From positions 2,232,001 through 2,296,000 of the forward strand of contig NC_015064.1 in assembly GCF_000178975.2 (NCBI RefSeq): a stretch of 64,000 bases of DNA. The letters run 5' to 3'. This stretch comes from Granulicella tundricola MP5ACTX9. GTDB taxonomy: Bacteria > Acidobacteriota > Terriglobia > Terriglobales > Acidobacteriaceae. A model generated the notes under the pieces. The model was not told where the DNA came from, made no database searches, and saw only the letters and a list, made by a program, of their open reading frames with translations. Of the stretch, positions 45,572-53,552 are shown in pieces. Position numbers and translations under genes: made by a program. Numbering within the stretch: position 1 is the stretch's first letter; each line of letters starts with the position of its first letter.

Positions 45572-47971
45572 TTGAAGTTCAAGGGGCCCAGCACCGTCGT
45601 TGCATCAGCACTATCAGTCCTTCTCTGGCTGTCAGCATCCGCCCACGCACAAGTAGGCTCGCAGGAGCCCGGCCAGCCCAAGCCCAGCGTCGTCGCCCAG
45701 ACCCAGCCCCGCTCCATCCCTCTCGCGGACGCCTCCGTCCCGCTGCTCGACCATCCCTTAACCCTCGCCGACTTTCCCGCCATGGCCCCCCGCCCAGACC
45801 TCAAAGACAAATTAGGTCACCTCACCCAGTTCATCCAGAACACTCCCGTCGATGGTGCCGCCGCCACCGAGCCCACTGAGGTCTATCTCGGCCGCACCAA
45901 CAACACCCTCTATATCGTCTTCCTCTGCTTCGCCAAGCACCCCGAGCTCATCCGCACCCATCTCGCCCGCCGCGAGAACATCCTCAAAGACGACTTCGTC
46001 ACCGTCAATCTCGATCCCTTCCAGGACCGCCAGCGCGGCGTCATGTTCCAGGTCAACCCCAGCGGCGTCCAGGCAGACGCCTCATGGACCGAAGCCAACG
46101 GATACGACTACAGCTACGACCAGGTCTGGGACTCGGACGCCCGCATCACCAGCAAGGGCTACATGGCCCTCATCGCACTCCCCTTCCGCAGCCTCCGCTT
46201 CCCGCCCACCGGCAGCGACTGGGGCGCGGTCTTCTGGCGCAACATCCCGCGCAACAGTGAAAACGACTTCTGGCCCCGCGTCTCCGCCAACGTCTCCGGG
46301 CAGTTGAGCCAGGAAGGCACCCTCCACCTCAACGGACTCGCAGGCGTCACCGGCTCCCACAACATCCAGCTCAACCCCTACGCCCTCGGCCAGAGCGAGC
46401 ACACCCTCCAGACCCAGGACCCCAACAATCCCGCCTTCTCCACCCGCCATCTTGAAGGCACCGCCGGCGGCGAGGCCAAGGCCATCCTCAAGGACTCCAT
46501 CGTCTTTGACGCCACCATCAACCCGGACTTCTCAGACGTTGAAAGCGATCAGCCCCAGTTCACCGTCAACCAGCGTTACCCGGTCTACTTCCCTGAGCTC
46601 CGCCCCTTCTTCCTTGAAAACGCCAGCTACTTCGCCACGCCCCTCACCCTGCTCTACACCCGCAACATCATCCGCCCGGAGTTCGGCGCGCGCGTCACCG
46701 GCAAGATCGACCGCTACAACCTCGGCATCCTCGCCATCGACGACCGAGAGCCCGGAGAGGCCGTCCCCGCAGGCGACCCCCTCGCCAAGGCCCGCGCCGG
46801 CTTCTTCGTCGGCCGCCTCTCCCGCGATCTCGGCAAAGGCTCAAACGTAGGCCTCACCTACACGGACGAGGAGTTCGGCGGCGGTGCCAACCGAGTCGGC
46901 GGCATCGACTTCACCTGGCGCGCCGACAGCCACTGGACCATCCTCGGCCAGGGCGTGGAAAGCTCCACCCGCCAGAACAACCCGGCCAGCGCCGCCTTCG
47001 TCTTCCCGACCGGCTACCACGCAGGCCCAGCCACGGACATACAGGTCCAGCGCAACGGCCACTCCTTCAGCCTCAATGACGAGTACCAGGACATCAGCAA
47101 AGGCTTCACCACCCTCGCCGGCTTCCTCCAGACCTCCAACATTCGCAGCGACCACCTCCACTCCACCTACCAGTGGTACCCCAAGCACAGCCTCGCCCAG
47201 AGCATTGGCCTAGAGACCAACCAGAACATCGCCTTCGACCATGCCGGCAACCGCGTCTACCACTACTCCACCTTCGACCCCTTCGTCCTGCTGCCCAACA
47301 ACATCGTCATCGCGCCTCTCATCGGACAGAACTCGGACACGGTCGGCCCGCAGAACGGCTACCCCCTGCCCGCCAGCCGCAACTTCACGGAGAACTTCGG
47401 CGGCTTCGTCGCACGCGGCCAGCCCTGGTCCCAGCTCAACTTCAACGTGCAGGCCATCCGCAGCGGCAACGTCAACTACAACCCGCCGCCCGGCCAGTCG
47501 CCCTTCCTGCTCAATCAGGAGACCGTCCAGGCCCTCATCACCCTGAACCCCCTGCGCCAGCTCACAGACGACAACACCTACCTCCTCGACCGCGACCACT
47601 CCGTCAAAGACGGTCAGCTCGTCTACGAGACCCAGGTCTTCCGCACCAAGCTCAACTACCAGTTCACCCGCGCCTGGTCCGCCCGCCTCATCGTCGAGTA
47701 CGACTCCACCCTCGCCAACCCCGCCCAGACCTCCCTCACCCGCACCAAGCAGGTCCAGACCCAGGCCCTCCTCACCTGGCTCCCGCACCCCGGAACCGTC
47801 GTCTACATCGGCTACAACAACGACCTCCAGAACTACAACCACCAGCTCTGCAGCGTCATCACCGGCACCCGGACCTGCAATCCCGGACGCCCCATCCTGC
47901 CACGCGGCCCCGCCTACCTCAACGACGGCCGCCAGTTCTTCATCAAGGCCAGCTACCTCCTCCGCTTCTAA
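45572..47971 (+). CDS. DUF5916-type outer-membrane protein with CBM9-like domain
   Basis: 799 residues from TTG, with gaggag about 10 nt upstream. The signal peptide spans 1-26 (ASAHA). The CBM9-like sugar-binding sandwich (about 95-225) includes EVYLGRTNNTLYIVFLCFA and VTVNLDPFQDRQRGVMFQVNPSGVQAD. The C-terminal DUF5916 barrel includes DATINPDFSDVESDQPQFTVNQRYPVYFPELRPFFLEN, nearly the family signature, and ends in LLRF. Members are associated with outer-membrane uptake of carbohydrate or peptide polymers. Its position 74 bp behind the VWA gene makes it the third member of an outer-membrane cluster. Confidence 0.82.
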   Translation: MKFKGPSTVVASALSVLLWLSASAHAQVGSQEPGQPKPSVVAQTQPRSIPLADASVPLLDHPLTLADFPAMAPRPDLKDKLGHLTQFIQNTPVDGAAATEPTEVYLGRTNNTLYIVFLCFAKHPELIRTHLARRENILKDDFVTVNLDPFQDRQRGVMFQVNPSGVQADASWTEANGYDYSYDQVWDSDARITSKGYMALIALPFRSLRFPPTGSDWGAVFWRNIPRNSENDFWPRVSANVSGQLSQEGTLHLNGLAGVTGSHNIQLNPYALGQSEHTLQTQDPNNPAFSTRHLEGTAGGEAKAILKDSIVFDATINPDFSDVESDQPQFTVNQRYPVYFPELRPFFLENASYFATPLTLLYTRNIIRPEFGARVTGKIDRYNLGILAIDDREPGEAVPAGDPLAKARAGFFVGRLSRDLGKGSNVGLTYTDEEFGGGANRVGGIDFTWRADSHWTILGQGVESSTRQNNPASAAFVFPTGYHAGPATDIQVQRNGHSFSLNDEYQDISKGFTTLAGFLQTSNIRSDHLHSTYQWYPKHSLAQSIGLETNQNIAFDHAGNRVYHYSTFDPFVLLPNNIVIAPLIGQNSDTVGPQNGYPLPASRNFTENFGGFVARGQPWSQLNFNVQAIRSGNVNYNPPPGQSPFLLNQETVQALITLNPLRQLTDDNTYLLDRDHSVKDGQLVYETQVFRTKLNYQFTRAWSARLIVEYDSTLANPAQTSLTRTKQVQTQALLTWLPHPGTVVYIGYNNDLQNYNHQLCSVITGTRTCNPGRPILPRGPAYLNDGRQFFIKASYLLRF

Positions 47972-48921
47972 AGCGAAAACGTAACCCCCGTCAGCCGCTC
48001 CGTCTCCGCCCAAAGCCGTTTCGCAAGGCTCAGGTCCTTGGCCGCCGGCGCAATCTTCGCCGCCACCGGATAGCCCTTCAGCTCCTGGAATCCATTCGGC
48101 CCATAGTATCCTCCCGGCTCAACCGATTGCGCTGTAGCCGCATACAGCGTAGGCAGCGCACCATGCGCCGCATCCTGAGAAGCAAACGGCTTCAAAATCG
48201 CCGAGATAATCCGAAAGCCCAACGGACTCTGCCCAGCCGGACCACTCGCCTGCAGATTCGTAATCGCATACCCCGGATGCCCACCCGTGCTCAGAACTGG
48301 AGACCCCACAGCCGTCAACCGCCGCTGAAGCTCGAGCTGAAAGATCAGATCCGCCAGCTTCGACTGCGAGTAAGCCCCAAACATCGGCTTGTAACTCCGC
48401 TCGCCCTGCAGGTTGTCGAACTCGATCTTGCCCTGGTTGCTCACGCCGCTTGAAACCGTCACAATCCGCGATCCCCGCCGCTGCCGCATCTGCGGAAACA
48501 GCAGCGCCGTCAGCAGAAAGGGCCCAAGATAGTTCGTCGCAAACTGCCGTTCATACCCATCCACGGTCAACTCCCGCTGCGGCACCGCCATCACCCCCGC
48601 ATTGTTGATCAGCAGATCCAGCGATTGCCCCGGAAACCTCTCGCCAATCGTCCGAGCAAACTCCCGCACGCTAGCCAGTGAAGCCAGGTCGAGCACCCCC
48701 GCCGTCAACTTTGCACCCGGAACCTCACGCCGAATCCGCGCAATCGCACCTTCAGCCTTGTCCACCGACCGCGCCGGAAGAATCACCTCCGCGCCCTGCC
48801 TCGCCAGCTCCAACGCCGCCTCATACCCGATACCGGAGTTCGCGCCTGTAATCAAAACCCGCCGTCCCTGCTGTGAAGGAACGTCGCTTGCCATGAAATG
48901 AGAGTTCGTCTGAGTCGTCAT
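47968..48921 (-). CDS. Short-chain dehydrogenase/reductase
   Basis: 317 residues, Rossmann fold with the cofactor loop TGANSGIG, the NNAG motif (LLINNAGVMAVP) and the catalytic YSQSK. The chemistry is an NAD(P)-dependent oxidoreduction; the sequence resembles retinol dehydrogenase-like SDRs, but substrate cannot be read from it. It is divergent from an HxlR regulator, a common pairing in which the regulator senses a quinone or aldehyde and induces the reductase. An ATG ten codons in (MASDVPSQQ) is also possible. The stop overlaps the convergent DUF5916 stop by 4 bases. Confidence 0.88.
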   Translation of the reverse strand: MTTQTNSHFMASDVPSQQGRRVLITGANSGIGYEAALELARQGAEVILPARSVDKAEGAIARIRREVPGAKLTAGVLDLASLASVREFARTIGERFPGQSLDLLINNAGVMAVPQRELTVDGYERQFATNYLGPFLLTALLFPQMRQRRGSRIVTVSSGVSNQGKIEFDNLQGERSYKPMFGAYSQSKLADLIFQLELQRRLTAVGSPVLSTGGHPGYAITNLQASGPAGQSPLGFRIISAILKPFASQDAAHGALPTLYAATAQSVEPGGYYGPNGFQELKGYPVAAKIAPAAKDLSLAKRLWAETERLTGVTFSL

Positions 48922-48932
48922 ACTTGGAGTAT
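48920..48932. promoter_or_regulatory. Candidate HxlR operator
   Basis: ATACTTGGAGTAT, a 5-bp inverted repeat (ATACT/AGTAT) about three bases, overlaps the start codon of the SDR gene in the 74-bp divergent spacer. A further AGTATC word lies at 48942-48947. HxlR-family operators contain TACT...AGTA half-sites, so this is a plausible site, but the spacing differs from the studied YodB site. Confidence 0.3.
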
Positions 48933-48995
48933 CCTGCCATTAGTATCTTTTGGCAATAAGGCACCTTTCTGGCTTGTACGCACCTTGAGGTAACC

Positions 48996-49406
48996 ATGAA
49001 AAGCAAGATCGATTGGGAAGAAGCCTACGCAGCCTGCGAGGCCCTCACCGAAAACGAAGACTCCCTCACCCGCGACATCGTCACCGGCATCTCGGAAAAG
49101 TGGACCCTCTGGACCCTCGCCGAGCTCGCCGCTGAAGAAGCCCCCCTCCGCTTCTCCCGCATCATGGAGCGCGTCGAAGGCGTCAGCCAGAAGTCCCTCA
49201 CCAAGGTCCTCCGCCAGTTGGAGCGCGACGGCCTCATCACCCGCAAGGTCTTCGCAGAGGTCCCCCCACGCGTCGAGTACGCCACCACCGACCTAGCGCT
49301 GGAAATGCTCGAACTGGTCCACCCATTATGGAAATGGGCCGCCGCCAACGTAGCCAAATTCCAGGCCGCACAAACGAGCTATGACCTTCGTCAGAAAAAG
49401 AATTGA
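48996..49406 (+). CDS. HxlR-family transcriptional regulator
   Basis: 136 residues, winged helix. DIVTGISEKWTLWTLAEL, FSRIMERVEGVSQKSLTKVLRQLERDGLITRKV and PPRVEYATTDLALEML match the HxlR domain closely. A cysteine at residue 14 lies where HypR/YodB-type members carry their redox switch, though here the context (YAACEALTEN) is not a close match. It is divergent from the SDR gene, which is the probable target. The ATG is preceded by ttgaggt. Confidence 0.9.
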   Translation: MKSKIDWEEAYAACEALTENEDSLTRDIVTGISEKWTLWTLAELAAEEAPLRFSRIMERVEGVSQKSLTKVLRQLERDGLITRKVFAEVPPRVEYATTDLALEMLELVHPLWKWAAANVAKFQAAQTSYDLRQKKN

Positions 49407-49478
49407 ACTTCTGAACGCAACCTGCCGATAGAGCAACACCTCAGTCTCTTCGCGGAGCTGACTTCATCGGAGGTCTCT

Positions 49479-49745
49479 ATGTCGATATCGATCCCATCTT
49501 TCGCTGTCAATCCCCCGGACTACGCCGCAGGCCAGCCCACCGATCAGGCCGCCCCCACAGCCAAGCCCAGCGTCTCCCAGCAGATGCACACGCTCGCAAC
49601 CTCCGGCCAGTCGGCCCAGCAGATCGCCACCAGCCTCGGCCTCCCCACCTCAGAGGTGAACGCAGCCCTTGGCATCACAACCAGCCCATCCGGCACCGCC
49701 ACCGCAGTCGTCGCAGCCGCGGCTCGCCTTTCAGTTCACGCCTGA
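49479..49745 (+). CDS. Small hypothetical protein, 88 residues
   Basis: Not recognised. It is rich in Ala, Ser, Thr and Pro, without signal peptide or membrane segment. A central helix-turn-helix-like stretch, SQQMHTLATSGQSAQQIATSLGLPTSEVNAAL, resembles the small helical motif seen in many short acidobacterial proteins. An aggt Shine-Dalgarno lies about 9 nt before the ATG. It could be a real small DNA- or protein-binding product. Confidence 0.55.
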   Translation: MSISIPSFAVNPPDYAAGQPTDQAAPTAKPSVSQQMHTLATSGQSAQQIATSLGLPTSEVNAALGITTSPSGTATAVVAAAARLSVHA

Positions 49746-49806
49746 TCCTGGCAGCGAAATATTCATCCCCTGTCATCGAATGATGCCACATAGATCATGG
49801 CGAGTC

Positions 49807-50220
49807 TCAGGAATGCGAGGTCTGTTCCGAACCGGAGACAGGCTTGCTCAGGAAGAGCGCAATGCCCGTGCCGAGCAGCACACCTAACGCGTCCATCCCG
49901 ATATCGTGCGTTTCAAGCACGGCCCCGTAGATGAAGTGCTCACAGAATTCGATTCCAGTGCCGAACGCAAGGCTCCCAAGAAAGAACAAGATACGTTGTC
50001 CGGGAGTCTTCGAGATTCTGCCGGTCAAATATCCGATCACAGCGAAGGCGGCCAGATGCCCGTAGGGGTGCAGCCGGCCTGCCGTATGCAAAACCTGTTT
50101 CGCCTGCTCCGGCAAAAGAGAGAACGCTGCCAGTCCAATCACTGCCGCAATGCATAAGCCGATGTAGATATAGCTTTCCCTGCGCGCCGGGTACGGATTT
50201 CTAAGTTTGTTTGCTTGCAC
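49807..50220 (-). CDS. VanZ-like membrane protein
   Basis: 137 residues with four hydrophobic segments (about 17-35, 52-66, 76-95, 108-124). The VanZ-type pattern is present: a histidine-bearing helix (LHPYGHLAAFAVIGYLTGR) and an acidic helix (GTGIEFCEHFI) followed by HDIGMDALGVLLGTG. VanZ proteins lower teicoplanin sensitivity in enterococci, but the many stand-alone homologues have unknown functions. It is the last chromosomal gene before the prophage attachment site. Confidence 0.8.
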   Translation of the reverse strand: MQANKLRNPYPARRESYIYIGLCIAAVIGLAAFSLLPEQAKQVLHTAGRLHPYGHLAAFAVIGYLTGRISKTPGQRILFFLGSLAFGTGIEFCEHFIYGAVLETHDIGMDALGVLLGTGIALFLSKPVSGSEQTSHS

Positions 50221-50354
50221 TCTTTAATCCTACATGGGTCCGTTTGAGCAGATTGCCTGTGAAATAGGTCTTCTCTTATTCGCCTGAATCTCTTCATGGG
50301 TGTCTGAAAAGCAGAAGGTAGCCGAGGCGTTTCACATACGTCAGGATCATGATG

Positions 50355-50380
50355 TGGTGCCCGAGGGGGGACTTGAACCC
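50355..50380 (-). other. attL: 3' end of tRNA-Leu left by prophage integration
   Basis: Read on the minus strand, the segment gives GGGTTCAAGTCCCCCC, then the acceptor CTCGGGC, discriminator A and CCA. This is a proper tRNA 3' end of leucine type, whose partner strand would be GCCCGAG. The sequence upstream (50381 onward) breaks the T-stem after three pairs and shows no anticodon arm, so the rest of the tRNA is missing. Fragments like this mark the far side of an element that integrated into a tRNA 3' end. Confidence 0.75.
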
Positions 50381-50513
50381 TACAGCATTTCAGACGGTTC
50401 AAAAAGCGCTACCCTGTAGTCAAAAAGCAATGATAGAGCGGGTTATGCGTTCTTTCCGTTTTGAACCACCTGCTACGTTGTAGGCTATTTTCTCATATTG
50501 AAATGACTAAAAG

Positions 50514-50542
50514 TAGTACGGTTTAGTACGGCGATAGTACGG
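50514..50542 (+). repeat. Three phased TAGTACGG direct repeats
   Basis: TAGTACGG occurs at 50514-50521, 50524-50531 and 50535-50542, i.e. at 10- and 11-bp steps, about 135 bp inside attL. The helical phasing suggests cooperative binding on one DNA face, for example integrase arm sites or excisionase sites. No gene covers them; the rest of the 50221-50724 gap shows nothing else besides attL. Confidence 0.7.
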
Positions 50543-50724
50543 GTTCTGGGTCGTTTGCCGCCGGTCGGCCAAACGCAGAAACGCGCACCCGAGCGCGTTC
50601 GATCCGCGTGCCTGGGTAGGCGGCTATCTGAGGAACGCTGGCGCTACTCTTCAACCTCAGACCGCAGATAGATCTTCGAAGGAATCCGTTCACCATCTCC
50701 CTCGGCTCGCCCAAAGTAGCTAGC

Positions 50725-51480
50725 TTAACCATTCAGATAGATGTTGGGCCTCTTTTTCGTCTTAGCTCTCTTCTCGGCGTGGCGCTTTCTTTGGGCTGCC
50801 GCAATCCTGGCTCTCCCCTCAACCGACTTTGGCCCTTTGTTTGTCTCACCCGCCGCTTGAGTTCTACCCTTCCGCACAACTTTCTTCAATCGAAGGCTCT
50901 CCCCCTCAGCAGCGCAGTCTGTGCCGCAATACACTCTCGCCTCCTTAGTAGCGATGAACAGTCTCCTCGTTCTTCGGCAGGCTGGATTGGCACACACCCT
51001 GAGCAGAGGGAGGTCGACTTGAAATCTTTCCAGCAGCTTTCTGAGTAGGTGGTCCTTTGGGAGTTCATCCCAGCGACCTCTACCGAGCGCGTTCGCCCAA
51101 AGATGACCACGAACCTCGGTGAACACTTCTTCGCGTTCTGATATGGCAGACTTCCACGGCCTCAAGAGACAGGCCCGGACGAATGCTGTGTAGGCATGTA
51201 TGTAAGTTGTAGGTGCTTCGCTGCGGGCTTCTTGATACGGTCCGCCAAAGCTCCCACCGTACTCTTCCAACACTCTAAAAACTTGAAGTCGTTCACTCTC
51301 TCGCGTTTCGCTCTGTTGTTCAGTGTCTCCAGGCTGCTGTTCGAAAGCGGGATCTGTGAAGAGCTTGGCACAGTCACAGAGTGCCTGCTGATGTTTGGAC
51401 TCACTTGGGTGACGGAGGTCCCACGAGTTGGCGAGGCTAATCAGTATGCTTCGCAATCCAGTCACAGTCACAGATGCCAT
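50725..51480 (-). CDS. Hypothetical protein with C-terminal zinc-finger-like motif
   Basis: 251 residues. The region about 160-195 reads CANPACRRTRRLFIATKEARVYCGTDCA, a C-x4-C ... C-x3-C arrangement close to CGNR-type zinc fingers, followed by a highly basic tail (about 210-251, KRHAEKRAKTKKR). A helical N-terminal part contains no motif that I recognise. It is the only leftward gene at the left end of the prophage. A DNA-binding regulator is plausible. It lacks the Arg-His-Arg-Tyr set of a tyrosine recombinase, so it is not the integrase. Confidence 0.6.
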   Translation of the reverse strand: MASVTVTGLRSILISLANSWDLRHPSESKHQQALCDCAKLFTDPAFEQQPGDTEQQSETRESERLQVFRVLEEYGGSFGGPYQEARSEAPTTYIHAYTAFVRACLLRPWKSAISEREEVFTEVRGHLWANALGRGRWDELPKDHLLRKLLERFQVDLPLLRVCANPACRRTRRLFIATKEARVYCGTDCAAEGESLRLKKVVRKGRTQAAGETNKGPKSVEGRARIAAAQRKRHAEKRAKTKKRPNIYLNG

Positions 51481-51811
51481 ACCAAGATACTTACACGGTT
51501 TCAGAGAGGAAGGCCAGCACGTTTGGACTCGAAACTTACAAGGGCTAAGACGGCCCTAATCTTAGGAAGTCGAGTGGCTGCACGGACCGCTCAGTACGGC
51601 TGAAACAAAGTAAATGTGCCCGAATCACTAAAACGCCCCGCGTGGAGCGAACGACCCAACTCGCTCCGAAACCCGGAACGCATCATCAACCGCACAACTC
51701 CAAGCGAGACCTGAGCGGCATAACCAATCTTTGACAACCGTTCTTCGCTTATCACTGGGGCTCTTCAGCCAGCCCCTCACTCCCAACGCAACATCAACCG
51801 GAAAGGACACC
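51481..51811. other. 331-bp spacer without a recognisable gene
   Basis: No credible open frame. It contains a TTGACA at 51731-51736 without a convincing -10 partner and a small hairpin GGGGCT/AGCCCC at 51757-51776, just before the next gene. It probably holds the divergent promoters for the early genes on either side. Confidence 0.4.
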
Positions 51812-52009
51812 ATGGCAGCACCCACCCCATTTCCCACCGTAAGCGAGGAAGCAGAAGACCGCTTCGAGCTTGCCACCGACCGCTTCTTACGCAAGTGGGG
51901 CCATCTCCTCGTCAAGGACTATCCCAAGCACGATCCTGAGTTCACCGCCGACTTTCACGATTTCGAGGTCGAGAGCATAGCGACCCATGATCTCGCCAAC
52001 AGCAACTAG
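51812..52009 (+). CDS. Small hypothetical phage protein, 65 residues
   Basis: Acidic helical protein (EEAEDRFELATDRFLRKWGHLLVKDY) with no recognised family. The ATG is preceded by ggaaagga at good spacing, which supports expression. It is followed by a 127-bp spacer holding a tRNA-3'-end-like sequence. Probably an early phage gene. Confidence 0.5.
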   Translation: MAAPTPFPTVSEEAEDRFELATDRFLRKWGHLLVKDYPKHDPEFTADFHDFEVESIATHDLANSN

Positions 52010-52096
52010 CTGGAGGTCGGCTCACTAGCTTCCCGTCCATCTTGTCGTTCACCATCAACCCGTCCTCGCGCCGGTCATGAGAGAGCTTCGTCTTGT

Positions 52097-52121
52097 GGCC
52101 GGTGCGGGGATCGAACCCGAA
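52097..52121 (-). other. tRNA-3'-end-like sequence inside the prophage
   Basis: On the minus strand CGGGTTCGATCCCCGC followed by ACCGGCC looks like a T-arm (four-pair stem, canonical TTCGATC loop) plus an acceptor strand. The following bases are ACAAG instead of a CCA end, and no matching D or anticodon arm is seen. It could be a remnant of another integration target or chance. Confidence 0.3.
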
Positions 52122-52136
52122 AAGGACTCCAACACC

Positions 52137-52622
52137 ATGTCAAATCATCCCGCTGTAACCAACCAGAACTTTCCTCGCTTGTCCTCTTTCTCCAGCTCTG
52201 CGCTCCTCGTGAAGAAGTTGCGCTCGCTGTCCGGTCCCGCTATTGTGACTTCCCCCGGTGATCTTACTGCCACCTCTCTTGAGCATGATGCCTTCGGTGA
52301 CAACTTGGAGTTTGTAATCCATAAGGATGGCCAGGTTTGGGCGCACGTCACGTTTTGCGATGAAGATCACCCCTTCCACACCATCACCCTCTGCAAGAGT
52401 CTGGCGGACCTTCTTCCCGAGTTCATTGACTTTGTGGCGGAGATGGCGGAGGAGTCCTCGATCAACGGCGACTTGCCCTGCCCTGGTGGCTCGGCGGTCG
52501 GTTCACTGGCCGGGAACGTGTTGAAGCTTGATGCGTCGATCACCAACCTTCGCAAGTCGACGGATCGCTTGATGACCGCTCTGAAGCTCACGGGCAAGGA
52601 TGGTGCCGTAGCCGCAGGATAG
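52137..52622 (+). CDS. Hypothetical phage protein, 161 residues
   Basis: Not recognised. The N-terminal third is Ser/Leu-rich. The middle, DNLEFVIHKDGQVWAHVTFCDEDHPFHTITL, is predicted beta-rich and the C-terminus helical. The ATG at 52137 has aaagga upstream; extending further would translate the tRNA-like sequence, so that is rejected. Early phage gene by position. Confidence 0.55.
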   Translation: MSNHPAVTNQNFPRLSSFSSSALLVKKLRSLSGPAIVTSPGDLTATSLEHDAFGDNLEFVIHKDGQVWAHVTFCDEDHPFHTITLCKSLADLLPEFIDFVAEMAEESSINGDLPCPGGSAVGSLAGNVLKLDASITNLRKSTDRLMTALKLTGKDGAVAAG

Positions 52623-52754
52623 ACGGCGGAAGCTTGGCGGGGGCGGGGGTAGCTGTTGCTTATGCTCTTCTCGCTCCCGCTTTTGCTTTTGGTAATCGCA
52701 ATTGCGGAGTGCGCCGAGCAAGGGGCGCGAGGTCATAGTGGGCTAGCCCACGAG

Positions 52755-52955
52755 ACCTACTACCTATTCCTTATTGCTTATACCTACTACTTAAGTGGGG
52801 CGTCCGTCGGGTTCTACGCCCCACGCCTGGGGCTTCCGTGGGGCACCCCGTTTATAGGGCATTTTGCGGTTTCAGCCGGATGCCAGCCATACCTTGCCCT
52901 ACCGGTACCCGTCGCGTGCCCCACGCGTGGGGTGTCTGTAGGGCGGTCGTAGGGC
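52755..52955. other. Candidate phage replication origin (iteron-like repeat cluster)
   Basis: Within the 447-bp gap 52623-53069. Two ACCTACTAC repeats (52755-52763, 52782-52790) enclose an A/T-rich tract. Then come nine copies of GTRGGGC or a one-base variant in both orientations: 52795, 52818(-), 52838, 52854, 52896(-), 52918(-), 52927, 52938 and 52949. Two of them build the perfect 14-bp palindrome CCCCACGCGTGGGG at 52919-52932. The cluster sits immediately before the replication genes. An operator array is the alternative. Confidence 0.55.
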
Positions 52956-53030
52956 AGGGCAAGATTCACAGAAACTTCGATCCCAGAACGCTAGTTAAGC
53001 AAGTTTTCAAACTGCCGGTCCCGAGGTTAT

Positions 53031-53053
53031 GCCATCCGGCAAAAGCCGGAGGC
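53031..53053 (+). promoter_or_regulatory. Hairpin abutting the Shine-Dalgarno of the replication operon
   Basis: GCC-a-TCCGGC, loop AAAA, GCCGGA-GGC forms a strong stem with one bulge. It ends directly before aaggagagg, the ribosome-binding site of the gene at 53070. It could tune translation of the first gene of the replication operon. Confidence 0.4.
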
Positions 53054-53069
53054 AAGGAGAGGTCACAAC

Positions 53070-53474
53070 ATGGAGTTTCCAAAGTTACAAATTGAACGCC
53101 CGAAAGCATTCGGCAAAATCTGGATGGCTCAGGCTATCGGCATAGACGCTACCCGCGAGTTTCCGTACACGGTGAGTTGGGTTGAGAAAGAGTTGTTACC
53201 TCGTTCGGTAGTCTTCTCGCCCGCCGCCGAAGAGGGCCTTTTTCGGCTGGGCATGGTCGGCAAGGTCATGGAGTTCGCCCTTTACCACGGTAAGTTCATG
53301 GAGCTGACGGAGTCTGATTTCCGCTCGTATGTGAAAAAGCAGAAGGTGCCCCGTCCCCTACGGGCTGACTTCCGGTGGGAGCCAGTCGAGGAATTTGGAG
53401 GTTGGGTGAACGCATCTTTCAACCTCTATGGGGGGCTTCCGTTCAAGGGTTTCAGGCAGAACGCCAAACGCTAA
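53070..53474 (+). CDS. Hypothetical phage protein, 134 residues
   Basis: No family recognised. A compact, soluble-looking protein with mixed charge, rich in aromatic residues (WMAQAIGIDATREFPYTVSWVEKELL; FRWEPVEEFGGWVNASFNLY). It has a very good Shine-Dalgarno. As the first gene after the repeat cluster and before the HTH and helicase genes, it may be part of the replication module. Single-strand-binding or recombination-annealing functions are common at this place, but no motif supports either. Confidence 0.55.
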   Translation: MEFPKLQIERPKAFGKIWMAQAIGIDATREFPYTVSWVEKELLPRSVVFSPAAEEGLFRLGMVGKVMEFALYHGKFMELTESDFRSYVKKQKVPRPLRADFRWEPVEEFGGWVNASFNLYGGLPFKGFRQNAKR

Positions 53475-53552
53475 CTACTTCCCCAAAAAGAAACTACGCA
53501 ACCCAGGGTAAGCGCAGTACTAAGCGTTGAACCAACCCAAAGGACTCAAGCC

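Noticed and set aside
47173..48453. 426-codon plus-strand frame over the end of the DUF5916 gene and the SDR gene
   Set aside because: Pro/Arg-rich shadow; the SDR gene on the other strand has all catalytic motifs.
50523..50732. 69-codon minus-strand frame beside attL
   Set aside because: Overlaps the TAGTACGG repeats, overlaps the neighbouring stop, has no motif and looks like a composition artefact.
50725..51480. Phage integrase candidate
   Set aside because: Position next to attL is suggestive, but the protein has zinc-finger cysteines and lacks the catalytic Arg-His-Arg-Tyr or serine-recombinase motifs.
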